A stretch of 64,000 bases of DNA from RUG100 sp050953425 (GTDB lineage: Bacteria > Bacillota > Clostridia > Peptostreptococcales > Anaerovoracaceae): the NCBI GenBank assembly GCA_050953425.1, contig JBMNMQ010000003.1, positions 372,001 to 436,000 of the forward strand, in the 5' to 3' direction. Below are positions 53,251 to 62,514 of the stretch, one piece after another; the stretch's first letter is position 1; every line of letters starts with the position of its first letter. The notes beneath the pieces were generated by a model that was given only the letters and a program-made list of their open reading frames with translations, searched no databases and had not been told where the DNA came from. The position numbers and the translations under genes were made by a program.

Positions 53251-53651
53251 TCCGGCGCCCCGGCTCTGCGCCCCGATCCGGCGCTCCGGCTTGATGTCCC
53301 GATCCGCCGCCCCGGCTTGATGTCCCGATCCGCCGCCCCGGCTTGATGTCCCGATCCGCCGCCCCGGTCCTGCGGCGGTTCACAGCTGCCCGCGGTCAGG
53401 ATAAGATCGAAGACGGAGAGGAAAATCGGAGGCATAAAACGGGCACAGGCAGGGGGAATATTCGGGCATACGCACCCGGATTTTTCCGGCCGTTTTTGGG
53501 TTTTTTGGATATTCTCAAAAAAATTTAAATATTCAGTTGATTCCGACAATATTGAGGTATATACTTTATGTATACAAGAGTGATGTGCTGCGTTCATTTC
53601 AAAGGAGGGTATACAGGGTAGAGCCGGAACTGAAATACAGGAGGGGAACCC
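53251..53651. promoter_or_regulatory. Gap with 26-bp repeats and a promoter
   Basis: Three 26-bp units (CTTGATGTCCCGATCCGCCG plus CCCCGG) run from 53290 to 53367. Further on, TTGATT (53537-53542) and TATACT (53560-53565) at 17-base spacing form the promoter for the gene at 53652; GTATA and TATAC arms (53558-53576) make an inverted repeat over the -10 box. Confidence 0.6.
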
Positions 53652-54497
53652 ATGAAATATGTCAGATCACCATCCGAAGGGATGTGCTGCGTACGCGTGG
53701 CGTTCAATAATCGTGAAATCGTCGATATTTTCCGTCGGCAGGGGGTGCCGCTCGACCGCGGCGAAGTGCAGTTTGACTGGATCACTCTGGAAGAAGGACT
53801 TTACATGCTGCCGCCGCAGCAAAATCATGAGCTGGAATGGCTGCAGGAGTATTGTTATCTGGCCCGCGGAAAGTCGCTGCCGGTGAATGAAAGACAGCTC
53901 AATAACATCCTCATAGAGCTGGACGACAATGCCGAGGAGATCCGGGATGCGCAGCAGGGCTGCAGAGTGGAAATCATCCGCATTGGCAGCGAGGATGACA
54001 GCGGCTGCTACGATGTATATCGAAAATCGGCGCAGGGTAAAGTAAAAGAAGAGCACTTCGGTCCGGCGGATATCGGCTCCGATCCGGCGCTGCACAGGGA
54101 ATTTGCCGCAGCCTGCCGGGAAGCCTGCTGCGATCGCGTGGTGGAGCTGGCGCGCGAAGGGGGACGCGGTGCGAAAAAGCCCCGTCAGACCGCCCGGAAC
54201 AGCCGCCCCTCCGGCAGGGACAAGGACGCCGCGGATGCGCCCGCGGGCACGACAGCGAAGTCGTCCCGCACACCCGACATGTGGGAGAAAATCGCTTCTC
54301 TGAAAACGGAGGAGGACAAACTGCGGACGCTCTCCGCCGAGCTGCAGCGACGCTATGCCGACCGCAAGGCGGCGACACTGCGGCAGGTCAAGGATGAAAA
54401 CAAGGATCTGCCGATCACTTCGCTGAGTGTGCTGGCGGGTCGCGTTTACGGAGAAACCGCCAAACAGTGTCTGGTACGCATCGGTGTGGTCAAGTAG
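53652..54497 (+). CDS. Protein of unknown function, basic C-terminal half
   Basis: A 281-residue cytoplasmic protein with no recognised domain. The N-terminal half (1 to about 170) looks globular. It is followed by a basic, low-complexity linker (about 170-210, rich in Arg, Lys, Ser) and a helical C-terminus (WEKIASLKTEEDKLRTLSAELQ, then LPITSLSVLAGRVYGETAKQ). GGAGGGG precedes the ATG. It has its own promoter and terminator, so it is a single-gene unit. The layout might suit nucleic-acid binding, but nothing proves it. Confidence 0.65.
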   Translation: MKYVRSPSEGMCCVRVAFNNREIVDIFRRQGVPLDRGEVQFDWITLEEGLYMLPPQQNHELEWLQEYCYLARGKSLPVNERQLNNILIELDDNAEEIRDAQQGCRVEIIRIGSEDDSGCYDVYRKSAQGKVKEEHFGPADIGSDPALHREFAAACREACCDRVVELAREGGRGAKKPRQTARNSRPSGRDKDAADAPAGTTAKSSRTPDMWEKIASLKTEEDKLRTLSAELQRRYADRKAATLRQVKDENKDLPITSLSVLAGRVYGETAKQCLVRIGVVK

Positions 54498-54542
54498 ACA
54501 GCCGGGCCGGCGTCCGGAGTAAAAGGATCAAGAACAAAACAG

Positions 54543-54587
54543 GCAGCCCGCCGGTCGCTCTGCGGCCTTTGGCGGGCTGCTGCTTTT
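54543..54587 (+). terminator. Intrinsic terminator after 53652-54497
   Basis: GCAGCCCGCC (54543-54552) pairs with GGCGGGCTGC (54571-54580); TGCTTTT follows. Confidence 0.7.
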
Positions 54588-54636
54588 GTGCGGCTTGCGT
54601 ACCGGTGCGGGAACGGAGCACCGTCCGGAACGCCGG

Positions 54637-54705
54637 TCGGCGCGGATTCCGGGCCTGCGTCGGCGCGGATTCCGGGCCTGCGTCGGCGTGGATTCCGGGC
54701 CTGCG
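54637..54705. repeat. 23-bp tandem repeats
   Basis: Three units of TCGGCGCGGATTCCGGGCCT plus GCG at 54637, 54660 and 54683, ending two bases before the -35 box of the map promoter. Confidence 0.85.
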
Positions 54706-54707
54706 AG

Positions 54708-54736
54708 TTGCAAACGGCGGAACATTCGTCTATAAT
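54708..54736 (+). promoter_or_regulatory. map: map promoter
   Basis: TTGCAA (54708-54713) and TATAAT (54731-54736) at 17-base spacing, with a predicted start near 54743, giving a 90-base leader. Within the leader ATCGGAGTATTCA is exactly duplicated (54806-54818, 54819-54831), so GGAG ribosome sites occur twice before ATG 54833. Confidence 0.75.
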
Positions 54737-54832
54737 CGTAGCTGGCCGCATTGCGCGGCCGTCATCGTTATGACAGCAGCGATGCAGCGTCGGATAAGCA
54801 GCAGCATCGGAGTATTCAATCGGAGTATTCAT

Positions 54833-55717
54833 ATGAAGGTCAACAATCGCAAACTGCACCGCAACGACCCCTGCTGGTGCGGGAGCGGGAAAAAATACAA
54901 GCAGTGCCACATGCGCTTTGACGAGCGGCTGCGCGCCTTTGCCAATGACGGCTGTGAAGTGCCGGATCACACGTTGATTAAGACAGCGGCGGAAATCGAG
55001 GGCATCCGCCGCAGCGGCAGAGTCAACATTGCCGTTCTCGACGCCGTCGGCGAAGCGCTGCATCCGGGCATGAGCACCGGGGACATTGATGATATCGTCC
55101 GCGAGGTGACGGCGGCGCATCACGCGATCGCGGCGCCGCTCCATTATGAAGGCTACCCGAAGAGTGTCTGCACCTCGGTCAACGATCAGGTCTGCCACGG
55201 CATTCCCGACGCGTCGGTGGTCCTGCACGAAGGAGATATTGTCAACGTCGACGTCTCGACGCAGTACGAGGGATTCTTTTCCGATTCCTCGCGCATGTTC
55301 TGCGTCGGTGAGGTCTCTCAGGAAGCGGCCGACCTGGTGCGGATCACGAAGGAATGCGTCGATATCGGCGTGCAGCACGTCCGACCCTGGACGTTTCTCG
55401 GCGATCTCGGCGACGCCGTGCACCGGCACGCGCTGGAACACGGCTGCAGTGTCGTCTGGGAGTACGGCGGACACGGCATCGGGCTCGAATTTCACGAAGA
55501 GCCGTTTGTCAGCTTTGTCAGCAAGCCGGGTACGGAGATGCTGATGGTACCGGGGATGTCCTTTACGATCGAGCCGATGGTCAATCTCGGCGGCGATGAA
55601 GTGGTGCGGGATGAAGAAAACGGCTGGACAGTCTATACCGTCGACGGCAGCCTGTCCGCACAATGGGAAGTGCAGGTGGTGGTGACGGAGGACGGCTGCG
55701 AGATCGTTGCCTATTGA
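54833..55717 (+). CDS. map: Type I methionine aminopeptidase with SEC-C motif
   Basis: A 294-residue enzyme that removes the initiator Met from new proteins. The N-terminus carries a SEC-C zinc motif (CWCGSGKKYKQCH), then the pita-bread fold with metal ligands in VNVDVS, FFSDSSR, GGHGIGLEFHE, FTIEPM and WEVQVVV. The SEC-C motif is found in many Clostridia map proteins and may aid ribosome binding. ATG 54833 is preceded by GGAG. Its stop abuts the stop of the convergent WYL regulator. A second housekeeping map copy may exist elsewhere in the genome. Confidence 0.95.
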   Translation: MKVNNRKLHRNDPCWCGSGKKYKQCHMRFDERLRAFANDGCEVPDHTLIKTAAEIEGIRRSGRVNIAVLDAVGEALHPGMSTGDIDDIVREVTAAHHAIAAPLHYEGYPKSVCTSVNDQVCHGIPDASVVLHEGDIVNVDVSTQYEGFFSDSSRMFCVGEVSQEAADLVRITKECVDIGVQHVRPWTFLGDLGDAVHRHALEHGCSVVWEYGGHGIGLEFHEEPFVSFVSKPGTEMLMVPGMSFTIEPMVNLGGDEVVRDEENGWTVYTVDGSLSAQWEVQVVVTEDGCEIVAY

Positions 55718-56749
55718 TTACTGTCCGTCTGCCTGATCCTCGCCGTTCCGCAGATAGGCGGCGGACATTTCCCGCGCGATCTTCCGCATCTGCTCGATCA
55801 CTTCGGCGGGGGCGGCAATGCGGACGCCGCTTCCCAGAGCGATGATCCAGCTGAGAAACTGACGGCTGACGGCGACGTCGACGACGGCCGTGAAGAGATG
55901 CTGCGCCTCCTGCCCGGTGTCGCAGTAAAACAGTACATCCTTGCCAAAGCGGTCGATCAGCACGCCGGCCAGCTCCTCCCTGCAGACGAGGGTGATTTTT
56001 TTCTGTTCGCCGCCGTACATGCCGAAGATGCTCTTGGTGTAGGCGGAAATACTGAAATCCTTGAAATGCTCGGCGCCGCAGCGGGGTGCATCGCTGATCT
56101 CGATGCGGAGCATCTTGTCGACGCGGTAGTGCTTGATCATCTCCGCCGTGTGGTCGTAGCCGACCAGATAATAGTTTTCATCGTCCCACATCAGATACCA
56201 GGGACTGATGTCGTAGCGGGCGCCGTCGTGGCGCAGCACCATTTCTTTTTTGACGTTCCACTGGAAATACTGAAAGCGCACGCGGCGGTTTCTGTTGATC
56301 GCGGTGTGCAGCTCGTCGACGTTGTAATAGATGCTTTCGTTCAGCGTTTTGACGCGGTTGGTGATCAGCACCTGGCGCTGCAGCTGTCGGGCCTGATGCA
56401 CGCTGACCAGCTGCTCCAGCTTGCCGATCAGCTGCTGCGACTTTTTTTCCGAGATGAATTTGGCTGACTGCACGGCGTCGACCAGCAGCTTTAGTTCGGG
56501 CAGTTCAAAATCACGGCTGCCGATATAATAGCGGTAGCTGCGGCCGTGTTTTTCGCCGATGATATCGAGACCGAAATCCCGCAGCACATCAAGATCCTGA
56601 TAGATAGCCTTGCGGTCGGCGGTGATGTCGTACCGCTCCAGTTCGGTGAGAAGCTCGGTCATGGTCAGGCCGTGGTCCTCATCTGTCTGCTGCAGCAGAA
56701 TCTGCGACAGACAGAGCAGTTTCTTTTTCTGTCCGCTTGGTTTTGTCAT
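55718..56749 (-). CDS. WYL domain transcriptional regulator
   Basis: A 343-residue regulator with an N-terminal helix-turn-helix (LTMTELLTELERYDITADRKAIYQDLDVLRDFG), a WYL domain (SPWYLMWDDENYYLVGYD, about 185-210) and a WCX-type C-terminus. WYL proteins bind ligands or nucleic acid and often regulate damage or defence genes. ATG 56749 follows GGAGGAGAGGG. The gene is convergent with map; its target is not apparent here. Confidence 0.88.
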   Translation of the reverse strand: MTKPSGQKKKLLCLSQILLQQTDEDHGLTMTELLTELERYDITADRKAIYQDLDVLRDFGLDIIGEKHGRSYRYYIGSRDFELPELKLLVDAVQSAKFISEKKSQQLIGKLEQLVSVHQARQLQRQVLITNRVKTLNESIYYNVDELHTAINRNRRVRFQYFQWNVKKEMVLRHDGARYDISPWYLMWDDENYYLVGYDHTAEMIKHYRVDKMLRIEISDAPRCGAEHFKDFSISAYTKSIFGMYGGEQKKITLVCREELAGVLIDRFGKDVLFYCDTGQEAQHLFTAVVDVAVSRQFLSWIIALGSGVRIAAPAEVIEQMRKIAREMSAAYLRNGEDQADGQ

Positions 56750-57383
56750 CGTTCCCTCTCCTCCTGCCGCATTCTCAAGCCGGCGGCTGCCGGCCGTACA
56801 GCCATGATAGCATATTCTCAGGCGGAAAGAAAGCTGCACGGAGCGATGAGGCGGACAGATGATGCGGACGGCACGCGGAGCGATGATGCAGGCAGCAGCC
56901 AAAAAGCCGTGCAGGCGCTCCGGCAGAGAAAGAAGAGACGGCGCGCGGACGGGATCCGAAAAGCCGCGCGCAGGCGGACAAAAAAATTGCGAAAAAAATT
57001 CACCTTTTCAGTTTGCTTTCAGGAAATGGCGTTATAGTACCACCATCAAATCTATTTCATAACATCCTCTCATTCATTTCACACTCATTCAGCAAGACCT
57101 GCTCCGGCAGGTCTTATCTTTTCCGGTACGCACTGTTCGATCCGCAAAGAGAGGCGGGCTGCCCTGCTTTGCGCACCGCGACGCTGCGGCAGAGCGGTGC
57201 GTGACGACGGCCGCAATGCGATTCGGAAATCGCCGCCGGCCGCGGCGGACAAAGCGATGAAAAAGATGCCGGCGGCCGCCGTTTTCGGGGCGGCGCCATG
57301 TAGATGTTTTCAGTGGTTTGTGCGATAATAAAATGTAACGGAACGCACAATGCGCGAAACCGTTTTCAGCCAGAGGAATATCC
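56750..57383. other. Intergenic region with a possible small RNA
   Basis: About 630 bases without a supported gene. AT-rich DNA at 57000-57090 is followed by the hairpin at 57094-57115. Near 57326 GATAAT may be the -10 box of the next gene. Confidence 0.35.
57045..57122 (+). ncRNA. Possible small RNA ending in a hairpin
   Basis: TATAGT at 57033-57038, with a weak -35 region, precedes a C- and T-rich stretch (CATCCTCTCATTCATTTC) and a hairpin AAGACCTGC/GCAGGTCTT (57094-57115) followed by ATCTTTT. The length would be about 75 bases. The CCTC element could pair with ribosome sites. The evidence is modest. Confidence 0.3.
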
Positions 57384-58226
57384 ATGAAATACGAAGAACG
57401 GAATCAAAACAGTGAGTACAGCAGAGCGGATGCGGCGGCGTCCGGAACACCGGAAGATGTGAAGATCGAGGCAGAACAGCCGGCGGAACGCGGCCCGGCC
57501 GTCGAAAAAAACACGGCTGCCGCAGCTGAGGAAGCGGCTGCGTCGACGGCAGAACAGACGGCCGACCCGGCGGCCGCGGGGACGAATGCCGCTGGCGGCG
57601 CCGCTTCCGACGGCACCGCTTCCGCATCCGCGGAGCAGAGCGAAGCGGCCGAAACGGAAGATTTCATTGCGCGGCTGCTTACTTATTATCGAGACTGTCT
57701 GCACGCCGAAGCGGTGCACGGTGTGGAGGCGCCCCTGGCCGGCGCCGGCGCGCCGCAGTATCTGCGGGTGGAGTCCATTCCTTCCGATGCGGCTGCCGCG
57801 GCCGCCATCGGCGGGGACGAACGAGCCTGGCTGCAGCAGATGCAGGCACAGCCGCACCGGAAAATCCTATTCGGCTACCCGGTGCTGCTGCGTCGGGGTC
57901 TGGACTGGACGGACAGTGCCGACCGCTTTCGCATTGCGCCGGTTTTCCTCTATCCGGTGCGTCCGGACGGCTCGGTGGATTTGACGGCGCGGCCGCTGAT
58001 CAACCCGGCCGTGATCAGGCATTACGTCGGCGGCGGCCGGGAAGCCATCGACCGCGAAATCATTTCCCTGGAAAATGATCTGCAGCTGCATGGACGAACG
58101 GCTCCGCCGCTCGAGACGCTGGTCGGACAGCTGCGCCGCAGCCGCTCCTGGGAGTGGCGGGATATTCTGCGTCCGTCCAGTCTGCGCCGCGACCGCATCG
58201 ACTGGATCGAAAAGGCCGGCATTTAA
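57384..58226 (+). CDS. N-terminal part of a split SF1 helicase
   Basis: A 280-residue product ending at TAA 58224-58226. An Ala/Glu-rich low-complexity N-terminus (about 1-90) is followed by a folded region (LLTYYRDCLHAEA, ILFGYPVLLRRGLDW, APVFLYPVRPDG, INPAVIRHYVGG) that resembles the N-terminal domain of large AAA/SF1 helicases. The next gene begins two codons after the stop in the same frame and continues where this ends. One nonsense change therefore best explains the split. GAGG precedes ATG 57384. Confidence 0.7.
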   Translation: MKYEERNQNSEYSRADAAASGTPEDVKIEAEQPAERGPAVEKNTAAAAEEAAASTAEQTADPAAAGTNAAGGAASDGTASASAEQSEAAETEDFIARLLTYYRDCLHAEAVHGVEAPLAGAGAPQYLRVESIPSDAAAAAAIGGDERAWLQQMQAQPHRKILFGYPVLLRRGLDWTDSADRFRIAPVFLYPVRPDGSVDLTARPLINPAVIRHYVGGGREAIDREIISLENDLQLHGRTAPPLETLVGQLRRSRSWEWRDILRPSSLRRDRIDWIEKAGI

Positions 58227-58229
58227 AAC

Positions 58230-60938
58230 ATGGCCGTCTATATCGGCGTCGAAGCGGCGGACACCCACGACAGTCTGCAGAAAGAACTGCAGGCCATGCT
58301 GCAGCTGCCGGCGTCGGCTTTTCACGGCACGGCGCTGTGGGACTGGGCCAAAGCAGGCTGCGAACGCACCGGCGCGGCCGAGGGAGAAGCGGCAGCAGCC
58401 GCGCCTGCGCAGGCACCCGATGATCTGCCGCTGCTGGAACCCGTGCCCCTGAACTGGGAACAGCGGGAGGCTCTGCGCAGCGCCATGATGAATCCGCTGA
58501 CGCTGGTTACAGGCGCGCCGGGCACCGGCAAGTCGCAGACGGCTGCGGATGTGCTCATCAATGCCGTGTACCGCGGCAAATCGGTTCTTTTCGTCGGCCG
58601 CTCGGGCCGCTCTCTGGAATCATTGCTGCAGCAGATCCCGACGATCGGCAGTGTTCCCTGGCGCACGTATCCCGGCGACCCCGAAGAGGACCCGGGCAGA
58701 CTGCTGGACCGGCTTCTCAATGCGGCTCGCAGCGCCCGCAATCCCGAACAGCTGCAGGCTCTGCGGCGGGAACTGGAGAGCTGCCAGCAGCGCATTCGCC
58801 AGTGCGCGCTGGACATGCTGGAGTATATCAATCTGCGCAATGATGTCGACGCTCGCCAGCGGCAGCTGGAACCGTACCGGGCACGGTATGCGGAGGCCTT
58901 TCGGCCCGATGCGGCCATCAACGTGCGCAGCCTGGAATCGCAGTGGCGGGAGTATACGCAGATCAAGGAAGCGCTGAACTGCACCCATCGGCCGTTCTGG
59001 GCCCGTCTGCGCTGGAAGAAAAAGAAGGCGGAGCTGCTGGCACAGGCACAGACACTGACCGAGGGACTGCTCCCCCTCTACTGTCTGGCCGGACTGGAGG
59101 CACCACGGACGGAAACGGCCGTCGAACAGCAGGACATCAAGCTGACGAGCGGGAAAATGACGCGCGCTCTGCGCAACCTGAAGGCGATTCTCTCCTGTCA
59201 GGAGGACGGTGAGCGTCTCGGCGAAATGCTGCCGTTGGAAGATCTGATGCAGCGGCGCGAAGAAGCGCAGGCCAGATACTGCCGCCTGTCGGCCGAATAC
59301 TGGCGGCGCTGGCTGGCGGATCAGGCCGCATGCATTGAACCGGAAACGCTGCGCGAGATGACGGTACAGCTGAGCAGCCGCAATCTGCTCGACGGTTATC
59401 CTTCCTCGGAAGCGTCCGTGCGCAGGCGGGAGACGGATCGGGCGCTGGAGAAACTGCTGCTCGATCACGTGCGCTGCCAGATGGTTTCACCGGAGGAGGC
59501 GCGGCAGCAGCTGCCGCTGACGCCCGGCGCCTACGATCTGCTGGTGATCGACGATGCCGGCTTCTGCACGGTGCCGGAAGTTCTGCCGCTGCTGCTGCGA
59601 GCCCGCCGGGTCGTCGTCTTCGGTGACCGCAGCAGCGATCTGGAACGGCCGGCGCTGTCGCGGATTCGCGATGCCAATCTGATCCGGCAGTACGGGATCC
59701 GCGATTTTTCCTGGGCCTATACGACTTCGTCGCTGCTGCTGCTGGCGAACAGCCGCGGCGGCCGGTCGGTTTCGCTGCAGGAAAATCATCGCAGTCATCC
59801 CGATATCTTCGCCTTTGCCGAAAAGGAATTCTACCATCGCAGCAGCGGTGCGGAGGAGACAGATCACAAAGCACGGGCAATCGTCGTCACGCCGCCGTCA
59901 CAGCTGCGGATTCCACCCGGCCGGCAGTCGCAGCCGGCGCTCTTCTGGACCGATGTGCACGGCACCATGCTGCCGGTAAAGGACGGCTCGGCCCGCAACG
60001 ACGCCGAAGCAAAGGCTGCCGCCGCGGCGCTGCGGCGTCTGTATGAGCAGGAGTATCGCGGCACCGTCGGTATCACGGCCCTGTTCGGCGCACAGATCCC
60101 TGCACTGCGGGAGCAGATCGCGCAGGCCTTTGACTCAGAGGTACAGCAGCGCGATATGGAGGAGCGCTTTGGACTGCGCATCGGTACGCCGGCGGAGCTG
60201 GCCGGAGAGGAATTCGATGCGGTGCTCTTTTCTACTGTGATTACCGCCGGGCCGGAGAAACAGCTGGTCAACGGGCTGCGCCGCAAAGCGCAGCAGTGCT
60301 GTGCTGCCGTCACCCGGGCCAGGGCCGCGCTGGAAATTTTCGGCGACCGGGCGTTCTGTGCTGACTGCGGCGTGCGATATCTGGAAGATCTCTCCGCCTA
60401 CGCCGACAGTCTCGCCGACCGATATCAGCGTCGTCGTGCGGCGCGCGACGAATCGCGCCGCTTTGCGGAAAATATGACCCGGCGGGTCGAAACACCGGCC
60501 GCAGAGAACGCGGCGCATCCGGCGCAGACGCCGGAAGTTTTGCCCGCGGAGGACGGAGAAACCGATTCCGCGTCCGGACGTGCCGCCGCAGAGGACGACA
60601 CCGCGCCGACACTCGATGAGCTGCGCAAAAGGCTCTATCTGGCGCTGACCGAGGCCGGCCTGACTTTGATGCCGAATTATCCGGAAGCGGAATATGTCAT
60701 CGACATGGCGCTGATTGACGCCAAAACGGATAATGGAGAGCGGAAGGCGCGCCTCGCCATCTTTGTCGATCCTCTCTGGGGCGAACCGTGGACTTCCGAA
60801 TACTGCTATGCGGAACAGCTGCGCATTACGCGGCTGCAGTCACTGGGATGGGATGTTGTTACCTTTCTGGGCGGGCAGATTCGCGACCGTCTCGAGGACT
60901 GCGTCGAGATAGTCCGCTTTTGGAGCGAGGTGGAGTAG
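58230..60938 (+). CDS. SF1 helicase/AAA ATPase, C-terminal part of a split gene
   Basis: A 902-residue DNA2/NAM7-like SF1 helicase part. Walker A is GAPGTGKSQT with Lys101, Walker B is LLVIDDAGFC, motif III/Q-like VFGDRSSDLERP, motif IV SLQENHRSHPD, and the UvrD-type C-terminal VNGLRRKAQQCCAAVTRARAALEIFGD. The C-terminal domain (about 790-902) resembles a Vsr/DUF559-like nuclease fold but clear catalytic residues were not fixed. It starts at ATG 58230 without a ribosome site, two codons after an in-frame TAA. Translation would need coupling, readthrough or a non-functional gene. Confidence 0.75.
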   Translation: MAVYIGVEAADTHDSLQKELQAMLQLPASAFHGTALWDWAKAGCERTGAAEGEAAAAAPAQAPDDLPLLEPVPLNWEQREALRSAMMNPLTLVTGAPGTGKSQTAADVLINAVYRGKSVLFVGRSGRSLESLLQQIPTIGSVPWRTYPGDPEEDPGRLLDRLLNAARSARNPEQLQALRRELESCQQRIRQCALDMLEYINLRNDVDARQRQLEPYRARYAEAFRPDAAINVRSLESQWREYTQIKEALNCTHRPFWARLRWKKKKAELLAQAQTLTEGLLPLYCLAGLEAPRTETAVEQQDIKLTSGKMTRALRNLKAILSCQEDGERLGEMLPLEDLMQRREEAQARYCRLSAEYWRRWLADQAACIEPETLREMTVQLSSRNLLDGYPSSEASVRRRETDRALEKLLLDHVRCQMVSPEEARQQLPLTPGAYDLLVIDDAGFCTVPEVLPLLLRARRVVVFGDRSSDLERPALSRIRDANLIRQYGIRDFSWAYTTSSLLLLANSRGGRSVSLQENHRSHPDIFAFAEKEFYHRSSGAEETDHKARAIVVTPPSQLRIPPGRQSQPALFWTDVHGTMLPVKDGSARNDAEAKAAAAALRRLYEQEYRGTVGITALFGAQIPALREQIAQAFDSEVQQRDMEERFGLRIGTPAELAGEEFDAVLFSTVITAGPEKQLVNGLRRKAQQCCAAVTRARAALEIFGDRAFCADCGVRYLEDLSAYADSLADRYQRRRAARDESRRFAENMTRRVETPAAENAAHPAQTPEVLPAEDGETDSASGRAAAEDDTAPTLDELRKRLYLALTEAGLTLMPNYPEAEYVIDMALIDAKTDNGERKARLAIFVDPLWGEPWTSEYCYAEQLRITRLQSLGWDVVTFLGGQIRDRLEDCVEIVRFWSEVE

Positions 60939-60956
60939 GAAAGCGGGGCGGCGGAG

Positions 60957-61874
60957 CTACTGCGCCTCCTCTTTCTGCGGTACCCGGATGGTGATCGCTT
61001 CCTGCGCGACGTTGATCTCCACCTGATCGGTGTCGCCGCCGAACTCCCCGTCCAGCGTCCACGCCGTATTGTCGTCGCTGACGCAGACGGCGTGAGAAAT
61101 CGTGTGGTATTCGATGTATTTATTGTCGAGACGGCCGGCCAGCAGGGCGTTGAGGATCAGCGGGATTTCCAGCACCGTGGTCGGTGCCTTGATCAGCAGC
61201 ATTTCAATTTTGCCGTCATTGAGACGGACATCTTCCGCACCGGGCAGATCGACGCCGCCGATCGAGACCGCATTGTAGAATGCACCGAAAAGGTAGTCTT
61301 CTTCCACTTCGAAGGAGTCGGCAGTGATGCGCATATGCGACCGGTAATTGATGTGCTTTGGCAGCGTGCCGATGGCGTGCAGGACGTAGGCGGCGTGCCC
61401 GAGCACGTTCTTGAAATTCTGGTTGGTCGTGTAGCTGATGGCGGAGAAAGCGCCGAAAGCAGCCACGTAATTGAAAAATTTTTCATTCCAGCAGCCGATG
61501 TCATAGGAGAAATCACGTCCGGAGATGATGGTGTCGCAGGCCTCGGAAATTTCCGTCGGGATCTGTACCCCCTTGGCGAAATCATTGGTGCTGCCGGCGG
61601 GGAGGTATCCGAGCGTGGGCCGCTTGTCGAGATGCATCAGGCCCGTGATAACATGATTGAGGGTACCGTCGCCGCCGCCGCAGACCACCAGATCGAACTC
61701 TTCGGCTCTCTCGGCGATGATCCGCTCCGACATCAGATCCTCGTCGGGGAGGATCGGGTAGACAGTCGGTTCCCAGCCGGCGACCGCGAATTTTTCTATG
61801 ATCTGATAAAGGCTGTCGCTGATGAGACCGGTACCGGCAACGCCGTTGACCAGAATCAAAACTTTCTTCTTCAT
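60957..61874 (-). CDS. Diacylglycerol kinase-family lipid kinase
   Basis: A 305-residue soluble kinase of the DgkB/YegS family. The nucleotide loop is VVCGGGDGTLNHV (about 64-76), followed by LGYLPAGSTNDFAKG and, later, the DGE-like WTLDGEFGG. Such enzymes phosphorylate diacylglycerol or related lipids in phospholipid recycling. The ribosome site is weak (GTGGTG). The gene is convergent with the helicase and stands alone. Confidence 0.9.
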   Translation of the reverse strand: MKKKVLILVNGVAGTGLISDSLYQIIEKFAVAGWEPTVYPILPDEDLMSERIIAERAEEFDLVVCGGGDGTLNHVITGLMHLDKRPTLGYLPAGSTNDFAKGVQIPTEISEACDTIISGRDFSYDIGCWNEKFFNYVAAFGAFSAISYTTNQNFKNVLGHAAYVLHAIGTLPKHINYRSHMRITADSFEVEEDYLFGAFYNAVSIGGVDLPGAEDVRLNDGKIEMLLIKAPTTVLEIPLILNALLAGRLDNKYIEYHTISHAVCVSDDNTAWTLDGEFGGDTDQVEINVAQEAITIRVPQKEEAQ

Positions 61875-62238
61875 CGGTTTTCACCACTTTCCCGCGGCAT
61901 GCCGCAGCAGTCTGGCTGTGGCCTGCAAGTTAACAATAGTTTAATTATAGCGTGACGACCGGGGAAAAACAATTTACAAAATGTGCGCTCTGTCGGTACG
62001 CTGTCGGCGCTGTCGGCACGCAGCCGGCCCGCCCGGCAGCGGGAAAAGCGCCCGCAGACTGCGAAACCGGCACCCGTGATCCGCCGCCGACCGGCTCGAC
62101 GGCGGGCGGATGACGTTTCGCGAACAAGAAATTAATGGGAAAAACGCCATTTAATCAAGGCGATGATAGATTCTGTTAATTATCTAATATTTTACATTTG
62201 CACTTGTTTTCTCCAAATAGTTCCTGTATAATAACAAC
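61875..62238. other. Intergenic region ending in a strong promoter
   Basis: About 360 bases without a gene. The right end has TTGTTT (62204-62209) and TATAAT (62227-62232) at 17-base spacing, driving the structured RNA that follows. Confidence 0.6.
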
Positions 62239-62412
62239 CTGAGTTTGAGTCAGGGCGATCCGCGGGATGCCGCCCGCGGGGCGCACGTCTCCATGACGGC
62301 TGCCCCGCAGGCACAGAGCGCGGGATCTGCCCGCCGAATAACTCAGCTATCTGCTTTAGCAGGGCCCCCGTATCTATTGCACACACCTTTCTCAACGGGG
62401 GCTGTTTTATTT
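62239..62412 (+). ncRNA. Structured non-coding RNA, about 174 nt
   Basis: A strong promoter starts a transcript near 62239. CTGAGTT (62239-62245) pairs with AACTCAG (62340-62346), closing a rod-like fold: GGGC/GCCC (62253-56, 62329-32), GATCC/GGATC (62257-61, 62323-27), TGCC/GGCA (62269-72, 62310-13), GCGGGGC/GCCCCGC (62276-82, 62302-08) and CGTC/GACG. A terminator ends it (GCCCCCGT 62364-71 with ACGGGGGC 62395-62402, then TGTTTTATTT). No protein frame is conserved-looking. The long rod with an internal loop and the length are 6S-like, but no defining 6S sequence was recognised. SRP, tmRNA and RNase P hallmarks are absent. Confidence 0.6.
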
Positions 62413-62514
62413 CCGGCAGTCGTCTTTCCGGCGCGGCATCCGCCTCCTTCGATGTGCATGCCCGGAGTTTCGGCGTTTCAGAAATTTCAAAAAACTGTTT
62501 GAAGCGGGAGAACT

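Noticed and set aside
62239..62412. SRP RNA, tmRNA or RNase P RNA
   Set aside because: The hallmark SRP GGAA-loop motif, the tmRNA T-arm-like 3' end and the RNase P core sequences were not found.
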